This document shows positions 44,566-55,701 of a stretch of 64,000 nucleotides of DNA, in pieces (positions within the stretch are counted from its first letter, which is position 1; each line of letters starts with the position of its first letter). Both the position numbers and the translations under genes were made by a program. This stretch comes from Oasisia sp. SBJ-2009 (taxonomy: Eukaryota; Annelida; Polychaeta; Sabellida; Siboglinidae). Where the stretch lies: contig OZ024856.1 of NCBI GenBank assembly GCA_964017155.1, positions 45,946,110 through 46,010,109 on the forward strand, in the 5' to 3' direction. The notes below the pieces were generated by a model, which searched no databases, was not told the origin of the DNA, and worked only from the letters and a program-made list of their open reading frames with translations.

Positions 44566-45168
44566 ATTAAAACATGCCCTCATGTTCCCAGGAATATTGG
44601 CAATTTTTGAGCAATTTTACCTCTGTGTTAAAAAATCTGTAGAAAAAAATCTATTCAATATTGTTAATTACAAGTTGTGTTTAGTTTGAAGAGAACTAAT
44701 TTCTCCACATGCCTGTACACATAGAAATCTAATTTAGTCATAAAATGTTGACACTTGATCACAATTTGCAAAGAAAATAATAAATTTGTAAAAAATATTG
44801 AAATTTATTCTACTTAGCGACTGACATTTGAAATTGAGCCCCTCCTACTACCATATTCAACCCAGTGAATAAAATGCAGCTATAAGTGTTAACTTTTCAA
44901 CATAAAAAACATTATAACATTCTGACGGTTATTTTTCTAGTTACACTATATTTTCATAATTTTGTCAAGCAAAATATTTTCAAAATGGCCGACATTTTGT
45001 TATACAGGCATGCATTGAAATATCTCAGTAATAAAGCCATTGAATCAATCAAATCAGTTGCAACAGTGTTTATTGACAAACAAAACATTGTGTATGTTCA
45101 TTGTTGTATTGTATAATTTATATTTGTGTTGTTTTGAGTTGTTTGAAATGGTATAGTGTATGTGTGTT
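44566..45168. other. AT-rich, no gene seen
   Basis: No repeats or exons recognised apart from short AT tracts. Confidence 0.5.
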
Positions 45169-45816
45169 TTATGTGAAATACTGGTAGAAGAAAACATATT
45201 TCTTCTTCGTCATCTTCTTTTCTTCTTCCTGTAACAAAAAAAGTCAAAATAAATAAACATGAAATGAGAGAAATATAATTATAAAAATTTACGAAATATG
45301 AACAATATTACAACATAATAAAATACCATAGCTGGTGCCTGAGGTTAGAGGTAACATCAACAGAACAGAATAGCAGCACATCCATAAACAAACTGCCAGG
45401 ACCAGGTAGCCTACACATGTACTCGGGACTGACACAGTTGACAGTTGTAACTTGTACTCAGCATACCAATGTGTAATTATTAGTTATTCAAACAAGTCAC
45501 TGTATTGTTGAAATATGTCATACATCCAGATAAAATCAACAAAAGTATATAACACGAGTGTAAAAATAACACAAGTGACGGAATCGATGTACATCGAACG
45601 GTCATAGTTCAACTCAGTCGATGCCGAATGACATTGTCCCTGGCCCTCATTGACAGCCAACTTTTACCAAGTTTTAGCGACGCGATTGAAGCAATAATTC
45701 TTACAGATAAAACTACTTACATGTTCCTCAATTTCCACATCCGATCCCCCTTCCATTTCACCATAATCGCTGTCACTATGCCACACCATCTGTGCAACAT
45801 CAGTTGCCGAAAACAT
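45169..45816 (-). CDS. Candidate small acidic/basic two-exon protein
   Basis: Exon 1 45721-45816: ATG, MFSATDVAQMVWHSDSDY, then a Glu/Asp-rich stretch ending EEH, donor CAT|GTAAGT. Exon 2 45169-45228: acceptor TTTTGTTACAG, EEEKKMTKKKYVFFYQYFT, TAA. Both phase 0; 51 residues in all. The N-terminus recalls the acidic starts of piggyBac-type transposases, so it could be a fragment of one. No other support. Confidence 0.25.
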
Positions 45817-47350
45817 GACGATAAAGGCAAAGTTCGACGAAGACGCACTCGAAGAAAATCGATGTAAATAAAAAAATTCAATATGGCAACCCATGCACGT
45901 GACAAGCTGGTGTTGTTGCACACTGTATCCGCTAGGTGGTGTTAACATTTAGAAGCGTTTAGTGCAGTAGTTAATCGCCAAGAATTTTTCGAATACAAGA
46001 TCCGGACAGCGGCTGGTCCCGGCCGTTCCAGGAGTCTGCACGGCGGCCGGCCGCGGCCGTTGTGGGATCTAATCTGTGGCATCACATAGCGTTGTGAGGG
46101 ACTCTTCGGACTCCACATTTTGCAAAATAATAAAATGGGTATCATATTAAAAGACGTCTGATGTATTGTATTTATCAGGATAGAGTAACTAAACTAAACT
46201 ATGCATGTACTTAGTCTTAGTCAAGATACACTGCTAGGTAGTGTAGCAAAAATGTACTTGTTTTGTACATAAATGTCAAGTGAAAGTTTATCGTCGCTTA
46301 AAGGTACTCAATCCACTCGTTTGCTAATCGCCAAACCGGTTCTTTTATTACCAGATGTGTAATGTGTTAATAGTTTAACTAGTATGCACAGTCAGTTAAT
46401 TTTTTAAATGCGTACTTGTCATTTTATAATTGTAAAAAAAGAATCGCCGTTACACCGGGTATAACTGGCGAAACAATCAGCAGCTGCCGACGCCCTGTGC
46501 TTTTTGGGTCACGTGTTTTATGCGAGATCGACTTACTACGGTACAATAACAAATCGCACGTGCTTTTGCGCGTCATGACTAAGATTGCAAGTTAAAGGCA
46601 GTGATTCTTCTATGAAGGTACGCATTAAGTGCATTAACGCAGTCAGTAACAAGAGCGAGTAGTCGGGGGCTAATTCACTCTTGTGAACGTTGACTCGACG
46701 CGGATTCTCTAACTTGTAAGTTTAGAATAAATATAAGTCTGAGTGTCACTGACAAGGCAAGCCAGTTTGACTCACTGTCACTGACACTGTCACTGACAGT
46801 CACCATCGATATCGCTCAGCATCACAACCTGTGTTGATATGTACCGGTATTGTATTTGATTACGCAGGATCTTGTTAATAAACTTAGGAATTGCGAAAGT
46901 ATATATCCAGAGAGAATAGATGACGTGAGGGACGAAATTAAAATTGACATAGCTAGGCTCTTGTCGGTCGGGCAAGAAACGTTGTAAAAAAACTTGTATT
47001 TTTAGGGGGAGTATCCGTTATCTCGTGTAACAGAACGTCAAACGGAGAATTATATTATATTTCACAATTATAAAAAAGTTTTTTTGCGACTCACATTTCA
47101 GTACTATTACTGAATTTTGTTGATTTCTATTATATGTTATGCAAAATAATTTTTTATAACAGCGATGATTGATGGTGATGATTTTTTTTCAATAAAAAAT
47201 AAACATGAACAAAAAATGTTAATACAGTAGTCGAGTAGGTGTACATTATACCATGCAAGTATTACATATAACATTCTTGCACTTGTCTCCATTGTAGTCA
47301 ATGCCTGGCTGTAGTCTATGTACCTGGTACCTTTCAACTCACACGTTTCA
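45817..47350. other. No gene seen
   Basis: A GC-rich patch at 46010-46060 has several CGGCCG. CACTGACACTG-type short repeats lie at about 46745-46800. Confidence 0.45.
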
Positions 47351-47787
47351 GCTGTTTTCAAATATTTATCAAAATTTTCATCACAGCAGTAACTGAATGC
47401 ATAATATATTCGAATTATAATATTGCTACAGGCCATACTACAATACAAAAGTGAGACAAGGCAGAGGAGAGGCTAAGATTAAGGCAGTCACTCACATGGG
47501 TATGGCAGATGCAGGGAGGATACGTAGTTTGCGGGAGGCTCACATCTGATCAATCCAGGTAATTTAAACAGCTGTTTTCAAATATTTATCAACATTTTCA
47601 TCACAGCAGTATATGAATGCATAATATATTCGAATTATAATATTGCCACAGGCCATACTACAATGCAAAAGTGACACAAGGTAGAGGAGAGGCTAATATT
47701 AAGATAGTCACATGGGTATGGCAGATGCAGTGATGATACGTAGTCTGTGGGAGGCTCACATCTGATCAATCCAGGTAATTTAAACAA
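47351..47787. repeat. Tandem duplication, 220-bp unit
   Basis: GCTGTTTTCAAATATTTATC starts both units (47351 and 47571); both end ATCAATCCAGGTAATTTAAACA. The copies differ by scattered substitutions and small gaps, so the duplication is not brand new. Non-coding. Confidence 0.9.
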
Positions 47788-49013
47788 TCAACAATGTATA
47801 AATTATCAAAATATTTGTTTTCATTAACATATTTTCTTGAACATGGAAAACTAGAATAACCTTTGCTCTTGTATAATGCATATTATACCCAGTGTGTCAA
47901 CACAGACATTAATGCACATACACTGTGTGAGTCGTGGGGCATGGCTACATAGATCAATTTTTAAAATTACCTTCAAAATGGTGCATTTTGAAGGATGCTT
48001 TAACTTATTCCCTGGGAAATAGTGAGGAAACAAATGCACAGCTACAAGTGTAAACATGTTTATAGCAAGAAATACCTATGAGGTGGTCATCCTGGCATAT
48101 TTTGTGCAAAATGGCTTAGAAAAACACTCATGTGGTCCACCTCACTCATCATATAGCAGGGGAAATACTGAAGCGATGACTCAAGAAATCAATAGTATTT
48201 ACAGTTTTGAAGAAGGTAGACATACATATTATGAATGCTTGAATATTTTCTGAGGGAATGTGCTGTTGGCATCACAATAACCTGATTTTGTCATTTCCAA
48301 CATTTGCGTTGACCAGACAACCTCACATATTCATGTTTGACATAAAATGTCAAAAATGAAAATGTGTACACCATGTAGTAGTTATTGCATGGCATCATTA
48401 TTTACTCCCAACTCCACTACCATGTTGTTTGTTTACTGAAATTGAATACATGTTTTTCTTTACAGGTCATCAAGAAACTGAACAATGCTTACTAACACTA
48501 GTTCAACAAGTTACAGGACAGTTGTATTTGTGGACAGGACTATACAACTATGAGCCGTGCAAGATGCTGCATATTAAATGTCAAATATTCGAATGTACTC
48601 CGCAGTACTGGTGGTGTGTACACTGGCTTCCATGCCGGTCAGATACCCTGACTGACTAGAATGTAGAATGCAGAGTGCTTGACATGCGAATATGGTGACG
48701 CCTGACTAGCTTTGCAGTTGGTGATGGAACGGTGGATGCCATGGTCTGTCAAATATGGCATGAGCCTTTGGTCAACCTCTCTCGACACTGTAAGACAGGT
48801 TCGACATTCTTTGGTGAACTACATCAGCTTGGATATCGATTACATTGTGTGAGTTCACTCTCTTTGATGATACTGCATACCAGCTTCCTGGCATTTTGCT
48901 GTACATCCACATCTGCCTATACAAGAAACAAAGTGACAATTAACATGGGTCTGACATGTATGATATTTTATATGTGCGACACATGTAGCCAAAGTCAATA
49001 TCATGGTAATAAT
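47788..49013. other. No gene seen
   Basis: Short frames at 48429-48659 and 48732-49028 have no motif, and no splice pair supports them. Confidence 0.45.
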
Positions 49014-49190
49014 TCAGAGATGGAATGAGTACAATACAAATGTACTCGAGTACGAGTACGATTACTTTGAACATGCATGAGTGCGAGTACTCATAAAACA
49101 AATGTACTCGAGTACGAGTACGATTACTTTAGAATGCACTCGAGTATGAGTACGATTACTCTAGAATGTAATCATGATTACTGGTACTTT
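49014..49190. repeat. ACTCGAGTACGAGTACGATTAC repeat, possible hAT end
   Basis: CAGAGATGGAATGAGTAC at 49016 resembles a hAT terminus. It is followed by three or four copies of GTACTCGAGTACGAGTACG and relatives up to 49180. No matching right terminus was found, so it may be a solo end. Confidence 0.45.
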
Positions 49191-49956
49191 CACGATTACT
49201 TTAATGAATATCCTGTTTCTACTGTAAATGTGACCTCCATGGAATCAGGTGTCATTCATTTTCTGTTGCTGTGCCAATATCTAGTGTTCTAACTGATTAC
49301 TGCTAACTGCTATCCACTGTCCAGATGTTATTATTATTATAAATCATCAGCTGACTTTCTCATGTGTTGAATGAACCATTTAATACTGGATTGATACTCA
49401 AGAAGTCCATATATCATGTTACTACAAACTAAAGGTATCATAGTGATACTGTAACAAATAGCATACAAGTGTTATAATGAGTGTCAATTTAGTGGTGGTT
49501 CAACTATGTCAATGAAGTATCAAGAGAAAAATATTAAATTCTTAATCAAATACAAATATGATGCATTTAAGAATTTCAAATGTCCCCTTTTAAATGTCAA
49601 ATACACATGATCAAATATAAATTATACAATAACAACATTTTAAATCCCAGGGATCATATTAGCAATAATATCCAATTCAAATATGTCATATATCAGATTG
49701 GACAAACATAATAGTTGGGGATTTAGACAGGTTTACAGTTTACACTTACTTAAACATAATGGACAAGGGGATTTAGCAGCTAACTGCCCAATCATTCACA
49801 CCATACTGAACGAGCAAACAGTACAGGTGGGGCTGTGGCATGGCTTCTAAAATTACAAAGCAAGATGTTAGGGGATGCTTATCTCCTGCAGTGCTTCCCT
49901 GGGATTGTCACAATATAACTTTAAAATGTACTTTGTACTAAGCAGGAGGGTGGGGA
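49191..49956. other. No gene seen
   Basis: AT-rich sequence without repeats or exons recognised. Confidence 0.5.
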
Positions 49957-50418
49957 GATGTGGCTTCTCTGGGAAGAGAAGGTATTAATTACGGAAATCT
50001 GACTGAATATTTATTTAACTGAAATGCTCAACAGTAATAGAAAATGAATACCTTGATTATTATTACATTTATTAGATTACTTCTAATATTGCTATTTTTA
50101 TCTGTCTAATATTATTATTATAAATGTATTAAATATTGTCATTATGAAATGAATAAGTATAACGCAGGCCTAAGTATAACTGTTACGGATGTGGCTTCTC
50201 TGGGAAGAGAAGGTATTAATTACGGAAATCTGACTGAATATTTATTTAACTGAAATGCTCAACAGTAATAGAAAATGAATACCTTGATTATTATTACATT
50301 TATTAGATTACTTCTAATATTGCTATTGTTATCTGTCTAATATTATTATAAATGTATTAAATATTGTCATTATGAAATGAATAAGTATAACGCAGGCCTA
50401 AGTATAACTGTTACGGAT
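49957..50418. repeat. Tandem duplication, 231-bp unit, nearly identical
   Basis: GATGTGGCTTCTCTGGGAAG begins both units (49957 and 50188). They differ by one substitution (GCTATTTTTATC versus GCTATTGTTATC) and one TTA unit, pointing to a very recent duplication or an assembly duplication. Confidence 0.95.
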
Positions 50419-51459
50419 GACATATAATGCATTAATTTTACATTATGCCTAGCTACTATTAGGCTAATTAAGCCTAGTTAATTAATCTTAGCCTTAGGAT
50501 ATTAACCTGCTACCTACCATATGTGACATAAACATTACATAGTTACAGTATTATAATAAATCACTGGCATGTGATAGTCATATAGGCCATAGTCTATGGC
50601 TGGGGTAGTCATACTCATAGCATAGCCATAGCCATACATTCGACGCTGCTATTTTGTCGTACCATGGCATTGGCTGAATAAGGGCCAAGGTTGAAGGTAA
50701 ACAATAAAAAAAAAAAAAAAAAAAAACAGAAATATCAGTGACGTATATACTCATACGCCTAAATATATATACGTGATTATAGCTGAGCAATTCGTAATTA
50801 CTAACCTATCTGGAAGAACATCTGTGCGAACGCTGCATGTGGACTGTGCAGTAAGTCAGTCAGTGTCAGTGACAGTGACAGTTCGTTCGCCCGTAGTTTG
50901 CAAAGGGCACTTTCACTGTTCCGAAGGCGAAGTCATTCTGTTCACTGCTTAGACTAGTTTCATATTCTTTCCTAATCATGAGTCGATGCTGTCTTTGTCT
51001 GCTTAATTTGCCGTGTTGGTGGCATATAAAAATCATATTTGTGCCTACACTCGCCGTTTCTAAACGTAAACAACTCGACAGGGTGAAGCCGTCAATCTCG
51101 CCCCAAGCCTCGTTCGCGTGAAGGCTAAAGCGTATTCCGCTCAAAACGCCATTTCCATAGTTAGGAATCGTACATAGTTTCTACACGCTCCGTGTAGAAA
51201 CACAAATCGAAAACGTTCGCATTTGTTCTATTAATTAATTTTTTAGTAGGAATCCTTAGTTTGTGCAGACTATTATTTATAGTGGGTGAAATAGGGTAAT
51301 CTAGCTTTCAACAAGATTGTAAACAAAATTTAGCAAATCTGATAAATTGATATGATATATAACAGATAAAGTGGTAAGCAAAACAGCTGCATACATAGGA
51401 TAATTCTTTGATTCGGTGCCATTGTTATTAAAAATAAGCAAGTGTTTTAGCAGAAAGCC
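50419..51459. other. Spacer upstream of CR1 copy C
   Basis: A22 run at 50706-50727. A perfect hairpin GTTTCTACACG / CGTGTAGAAAC lies at 51178-51201. A minus-strand frame at 50866-51144 reads well for 90 codons but has no start, motif or splice support. Confidence 0.4.
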
Positions 51460-51656
51460 CTAGTCTGTTTATATAGGTAGTGTCCAAAGTATCCGCTAGG
51501 GAACGGTACCAGTACAGAATAAAATTATTGTTCATGGTAGCATAGGTAGTAAGTTGTTTATAACACGTAGTGTGCTGCAGTTGCTGTACACAATAAACAA
51601 ACAGTCTTTCTAAAGACTAAGTTGGTATAAACTAAGTTGATTTGATCAATCGTATT

Positions 51657-52727
51657 ATGGCACCTTCCAAGCGGCAAGTGAAGGCAAGGAGGCACTTGCT
51701 GTGTGATCACTGCCACAGCTTGGTGGATTTTGCCTTATCGGGGTGCGGAAAGTCTTGGTCAGAGACAACGGAGGAAGGGTTTACTTTCCAATGTTTAGGG
51801 TGTTGGAAAGTGGACTGTCTGACGGCAGAGCTAGCTAAGCTAACGGATCTTGTGAAGGGGATGGAGAGAGGAGGGAGGATGATAGCAAGGAAAACAAATG
51901 GAGAAAGAACAACAGAAAACATGCCATGCATGAAGGAGACAGTGGAGAAAGTGACAGTAGAGAAGGAGGGAGGGACAAGGGGACAGGAGATGATAGAAGT
52001 AGATGCGACAGGAGGAAAGACGAAGGGAAGAAAGGAACTGAGAGTAGATATGACCAAACGGAAGTCAATAACAAGGAAGATGTCAGGAAGAAAAGAGACA
52101 GGAAAGAAAGGAACAGAGAAAGCGGCAGGGGGGAAAGTCAGCAACCAGGGAGATGCAAAACGGAGGAGCTACTCTGAAGCAGTGATCGAGGGTGCATTGA
52201 GAACAGAAAGGGTTTTTATGGGCGACTCAATTTTGCGAAAGACGGACAAGACGTTAAACAAAGGAGAAGATGTTGTTGTTTGTCTTCCGGGCGCTCGGAT
52301 TGAGCATGTGACAGATAGGGTAGAGAACGTGTTGGGGCATGGCCAGGGAGGATCGATATTAGTACATGTAGGGACGAACAATGCAGACAGGGAGGGGACA
52401 ACTAGAATAGTGCAAAGATACAGACAGTTGGTAGGGAAACTGAAGAAGACAAGAGTTGAACAGATCATTATCTCAGGAATCTTGCCAGTAATCGGAGGAA
52501 GGGGAGCAACCTATAGAAACTGTAAGAGGATGGCAATCAATGCTCTGGTGGAGCAGATGTGTGAAGGAGAAGGAGTTGGATTTGTAGATTTGTGGGGATA
52601 CTTTGTTGGGAAGGAAGATATGTACGTGAGAGATGGCCTCCATCTAAGCGGAAAGGGCGCAGCAGTGTTCTCCGAGAACCTGCTTCAATCTATGGACAGA
52701 GGAACAGGTTGCAATTTTTTAAACTAG
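51657..52727 (+). CDS. CR1 ORF1: Cys-rich N-terminus and SGNH esterase
   Basis: 356 residues from the ATG at 51657 (context ATTATGG; an earlier in-frame TTG is ignored). N-terminus: CDHCHSL at 16-22, further Cys near 30, 46, 49 and 54, in PHD-finger-like spacing. Residues 70-185 are Lys/Glu/Arg-rich and probably disordered, suited to RNA binding. C-terminal SGNH hydrolase: GDSIL (189-193, nucleophile Ser191), HVGTNN (237-242, block III) and DGLHL (326-330, Asp326/His329), all catalytic residues present. CR1-clade ORF1 proteins commonly pair a zinc finger with an esterase. The last codons are AAT TTT TTA AAC TAG. Confidence 0.9.
   Translation: MAPSKRQVKARRHLLCDHCHSLVDFALSGCGKSWSETTEEGFTFQCLGCWKVDCLTAELAKLTDLVKGMERGGRMIARKTNGERTTENMPCMKETVEKVTVEKEGGTRGQEMIEVDATGGKTKGRKELRVDMTKRKSITRKMSGRKETGKKGTEKAAGGKVSNQGDAKRRSYSEAVIEGALRTERVFMGDSILRKTDKTLNKGEDVVVCLPGARIEHVTDRVENVLGHGQGGSILVHVGTNNADREGTTRIVQRYRQLVGKLKKTRVEQIIISGILPVIGGRGATYRNCKRMAINALVEQMCEGEGVGFVDLWGYFVGKEDMYVRDGLHLSGKGAAVFSENLLQSMDRGTGCNFLN
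52715..52727 (+). promoter_or_regulatory. Putative -1 ribosomal frameshift site between ORF1 and ORF2
   Basis: In the ORF1 frame the sequence reads AAT TTT TTA AAC TAG. It holds two overlapping canonical slippery heptamers, T TTT TTA (52715-52721) and T TTA AAC (52718-52724), with the stop immediately after. A -1 slip continues CTA GTT TCG CAG, exactly the ORF2 frame. No strong downstream stem or pseudoknot was obvious by eye. Alternatively, one extra T in the T6 run would fuse the ORFs directly. Confidence 0.55.
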
Positions 52728-55627
52728 TTTCGCAGGGGGGATACACAGAGAAGCCAAATACTAGAGGCATAGCTAAAGACAGCAAAAAGAAATCAGCAAA
52801 AAACAGCCTGGAAAGCCCTACGAAATTTGGTTATAAATGTGTTTGTTTAAATGCAAGGAGCATAGTAAACAAAAGAAATGAACTAAACATTATGGTAGAA
52901 GATATTGACCCTCACATAATAGGTATAACTGAATCTTGGGCCACCCCCGATATATCAGATGCCGAATTAGGAATGACAGGATATGTAATGTTTAGGAAAG
53001 ATAGATTAGGAAGAAGGGGAGGCGGAGTTATTTTATATATTAAAGAATCCATCCAGGCTTACGAAATAAAATTAGAAAAAGAAGCAGAATGTGAAGCTGT
53101 CTGGTGTAACATAGTTACAGGAAACTCAACATTAACTGTTGGGTTAGTTTATCGTAGTCCAAACATAAGCATAGAAGAGAATGAAAAAATGCACAACGCT
53201 ATAAAAGAAGTGAGTAAACGGGACTGTATTATTATGGGGGATTTTAACCATGGGCATATAAAGTGGACATCTCTACAGAGTCCTGGGAGAGAGGATCAAG
53301 AGTTTTTAAATTTAGTACAAGATAGTTTCCTTTTTCAACATGTGTTAGAACCAACCAGGGACAAGAACGTGTTGGACATAGTTTTGAGCTCACAGAAGGA
53401 ATTTGTTGATAATGTCAATATATGTGAGCCACTGGGATGTAGTGATCATAACCAGATACATTTTATCATCAAAGTAAAAGGAGAACGGAACAGAAAAATA
53501 CGGTACAGAAAAAATTTTCACAAAGGAAGATATAAGGACATGAGGGAATATTTAGCGAAGATAGACTGGAATAACACACTGAAGAATAAGACAGCAACAG
53601 AATGCTGGAATATCTTAAAGAGGGAAATTGACTGCGTCGTTGACAAATTTGTCCCCTTGAAAAAACAAGGGAAAAGGTCAAAGAAGAAACACTTATCGAA
53701 GGAAGCCAGTAGAAAAATCAAGTACAAGCAAATGATGTGGAAGACATATAGACATACTGGAAGTGAAGAAGACTATGCCATTTATAAAGAAGCACTTAAT
53801 CAAGCTACAGCTGAAATTAGAAATTCGAAGAGAAGCTATGAACAAAAAATAGCTTTCAACATAAAACATGACAGCAAGAGTTTTTATGCGTATGTTCGAA
53901 GTAAACAGAAAGTTCAAGATAAGGTCGGGCCACTAGAAGGTAGTGATGGAAACATAATAACGGAGGGATTCTTAATGGCAGAAAACCTAAATGAATACTT
54001 TAGTTCGGTGTTTACCAGGGAAGATATTAGTACATTACCAGTACTAGAGACTAAGTTCGAAGGGAGAGAGTGTGACTATTTAGGACAACTAACTGTAACC
54101 CCAAAAATGGTAGCTATGAAAATAAGAGATATGAAGGATAATAAATCACCAGGAGTGGATGGGATTCCTCCCAAATTACTACTGGAAATTGTAGAACAAA
54201 TTAGCATACCACTTGCAACAGTGTTCAATTTGGCATTAGAGGAAGGAGTGGTTCCGGTAGAATGGAAAGAAGCAAACATCATACCATTATTTAAAAAAGG
54301 ATCAAGAAGCAAGTCAGAGAACTATAGACCAGTGAGTTTAACATCGGTGATTTGTAAACTATTAGAAAGACTAATTAAAGATCACTTGGTTGATTTTCTT
54401 GTTAAAAATAAATTGATAAACACATCTCAACATGGGTTTTTAAAAGCGAGGTCATGCTTAACAAATATGTTATGTTTTTTGGAAGATGTCACAAAGTGGG
54501 TAGATGAGGGATCACCAGTAGATATAATCTACTTAGATTTTAAAAAAGCCTTTGACAAAGTGCCACACCAAAGATTACTACTTAAACTAAAGGCCCATGG
54601 CATAGGAAATAGTATGATTAACTGGATAGAAAAATGGCTTATTGATAGAAGACAAAGAGTAGTAGTTGATGGGGAGGTTTCAAATTGGAAATCTGTTTTG
54701 AGTGGAGTACCGCAAGGATCAGTATTGGGACCTATTTTATTCTTAATATATATCAATGATTTGGATGATGACATAACAAGCAAGGTGTTGAAGTTTGCGG
54801 ACGACACAAAAGTGTTTAGGAAAATAAAAAGTGATGCAGATAGACAGCATTTACAAGATGATCTAAATAAGTTGATAGAATGGTCTGAGAAATGGCAAAT
54901 GCTGTTTAACTGTGGAAAGTGTAAGTGCCTCCACACAGGACATGGGAATGAAAATGCACAATATACAATGGGTGGTACTGTACTAAATACTACTGTAAAG
55001 GAAAAGGACTTAGGTTTAACCATTAGTGCTGACATGAAGGTATCAGAGCAGTGTGGAATTGCAGCAGCGAAGGCAAACCAAATTCTTGGATTAATTAGGC
55101 GAAATATAGTATACAAAGAAAAAGAACTAATAATACCGCTTTATAAAACAATAGTTAGGCCTCATTTAGAATATTGTATACAAGCATGGAGGCCATATCG
55201 CAAGAAGGATATTGATATGCTAGAAAGAGTACAAAGGAGAGCAACAAAAATGATACCAAAACTCAGGAATATTAGTTATGAAATGCGTCTAAAAGAATGT
55301 GGTCTAACAACACTAGAAACCAGAAGATTGAGAGGAGATCAGATTGAGGTTTTTAAAATATTGAATGGGTATGAAAATATTGACAGAAATATTTTTTTCA
55401 CGGTCAAGGAAGAGAGAAGGACTAGAGGACATGGAGTTGCATTAGCAAAGAAGCAGTGTAGACTAGATATTAGAAAATTTTCATTTTCCCAAAGAATAGT
55501 AAACGAATGGAACAAATTATCAGCTGATTGTGTAGGTGCTAGAAGTGTTAATATGTTTAAAAATAAAATTGACATATACCTGGGACGGGCGGGGTATACT
55601 TGGATAGATAGGTTGGACTCTCGATAA
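52724..55627 (+). CDS. CR1 ORF2: APE endonuclease plus reverse transcriptase, copy C
   Basis: 967 codons from the frameshift point to TAA; the frame is open upstream to 52592 but contains no ATG until 52892, inside the endonuclease and after the conserved NARSIVNK. It is therefore probably made as an ORF1-ORF2 fusion of about 1323 residues. Endonuclease: NARSIVNK, GITESWA, GGGVILYI, IMGDFNHG, LGCSDHNQ. Reverse transcriptase: SPGVDGIPPKLL, YRPVSLTSVICK, QHGFLKARSCLTN, DIIYLDFKKAFDKVPH, GVPQGSVLGPILFLIYINDL and KFADDTKVF, with both catalytic aspartates. The C-terminal region has WRPYRKKDI and VQRRATKM. The normal stop is changed from TAG to TGG, adding WIDRLDSR. It acts in target-primed reverse transcription of its own RNA. 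Confidence 0.9.
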   Translation, partial: LVSQGGYTEKPNTRGIAKDSKKKSAKNSLESPTKFGYKCVCLNARSIVNKRNELNIMVEDIDPHIIGITESWATPDISDAELGMTGYVMFRKDRLGRRGGGVILYIKESIQAYEIKLEKEAECEAVWCNIVTGNSTLTVGLVYRSPNISIEENEKMHNAIKEVSKRDCIIMGDFNHGHIKWTSLQSPGREDQEFLNLVQDSFLFQHVLEPTRDKNVLDIVLSSQKEFVDNVNICEPLGCSDHNQIHFIIKVKGERNRKIRYRKNFHKGRYKDMREYLAKIDWNNTLKNKTATECWNILKREIDCVVDKFVPLKKQGKRSKKKHLSKEASRKIKYKQMMWKTYRHTGSEEDYAIYKEALNQATAEIRNSKRSYEQKIAFNIKHDSKSFYAYVRSKQKVQDKVGPLEGSDGNIITEGFLMAENLNEYFSSVFTREDISTLPVLETKFEGRECDYLGQLTVTPKMVAMKIRDMKDNKSPGVDGIPPKLLLEIVEQISIPLATVFNLALEEGVVPVEWKEANIIPLFKKGSRSKSENYRPVSLTSVICKLLERLIKDHLVDFLVKNKLINTSQHGFLKARSCLTNMLCFLEDVTKWVDEGSPVDIIYLDFKKAFDKVPHQRLLLKLKAHGIGNSMINWIEKWLIDRRQRVVVDGEVSNWKSVLSGVPQGSVLGPILFLIYINDLDDDITSKVLKFADDTKVFRKIKSDADRQHLQDDLNKLIEWSEKWQMLFNCGKCKCLHTGHGNENAQYTMGGTVLNTTVKEKDLGLTISADMKVSEQCGIAAAKANQILGLIRRNIVYKEKELIIPLYKTIVRPHLEYCIQAWRPYRKKDIDMLERVQRRATKMIPKLRNISYEMRLKECGLTTLETRRLRGDQIEVFKILNGYENIDRNIFFTVKEERRTRGHGVALAKKQCRLDIRKFSFSQRIVNEWNKLSADCVGARSVNMFKNKIDIYLGRAGYTWIDRLDSR

Positions 55628-55650
55628 GCCAAACGGCTTCCTTGTCCACC

Positions 55651-55701
55651 TGCCATCTAGAGTTGATTCTCTGGGTGGCAATCTTGTTAAATCTTGTTAA
55701 A
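55651..55701 (+). other. CR1 3' stem-loop and decamer tail
   Basis: Arms TGCCATCTAGAG and CTCTGGGTGGCA (with G-U pairs) around TTGATT, then two TCTTGTTAAA units. Present in the same form in copies A and B. In CR1/L2-type LINEs the 3' structure and short repeats are where the RT recognises its RNA. Confidence 0.7.

Larger units (their letters stand above)
51460..55701 (+). mobile_element. CR1-like LINE copy C, near full length
   Basis: Carries a 5'UTR (start uncertain, placed at about 51460), ORF1, ORF2, the 3' stem-loop and the tail of two TCTTGTTAAA units ending at 55701. Both ORFs are open, so this copy is close to intact and is the best source candidate for copy B. Two features are unusual: ORF1 and ORF2 are joined through a frameshift-type sequence, and the ORF2 stop TAG seen in A and B is TGG here, adding eight residues. 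Confidence 0.9.

Noticed and set aside
50866..51144. 92-codon minus-strand ORF
   Set aside because: Reads like protein but opens with TTG, has no recognised domain and no acceptor or donor supporting an exon; left as unproven.
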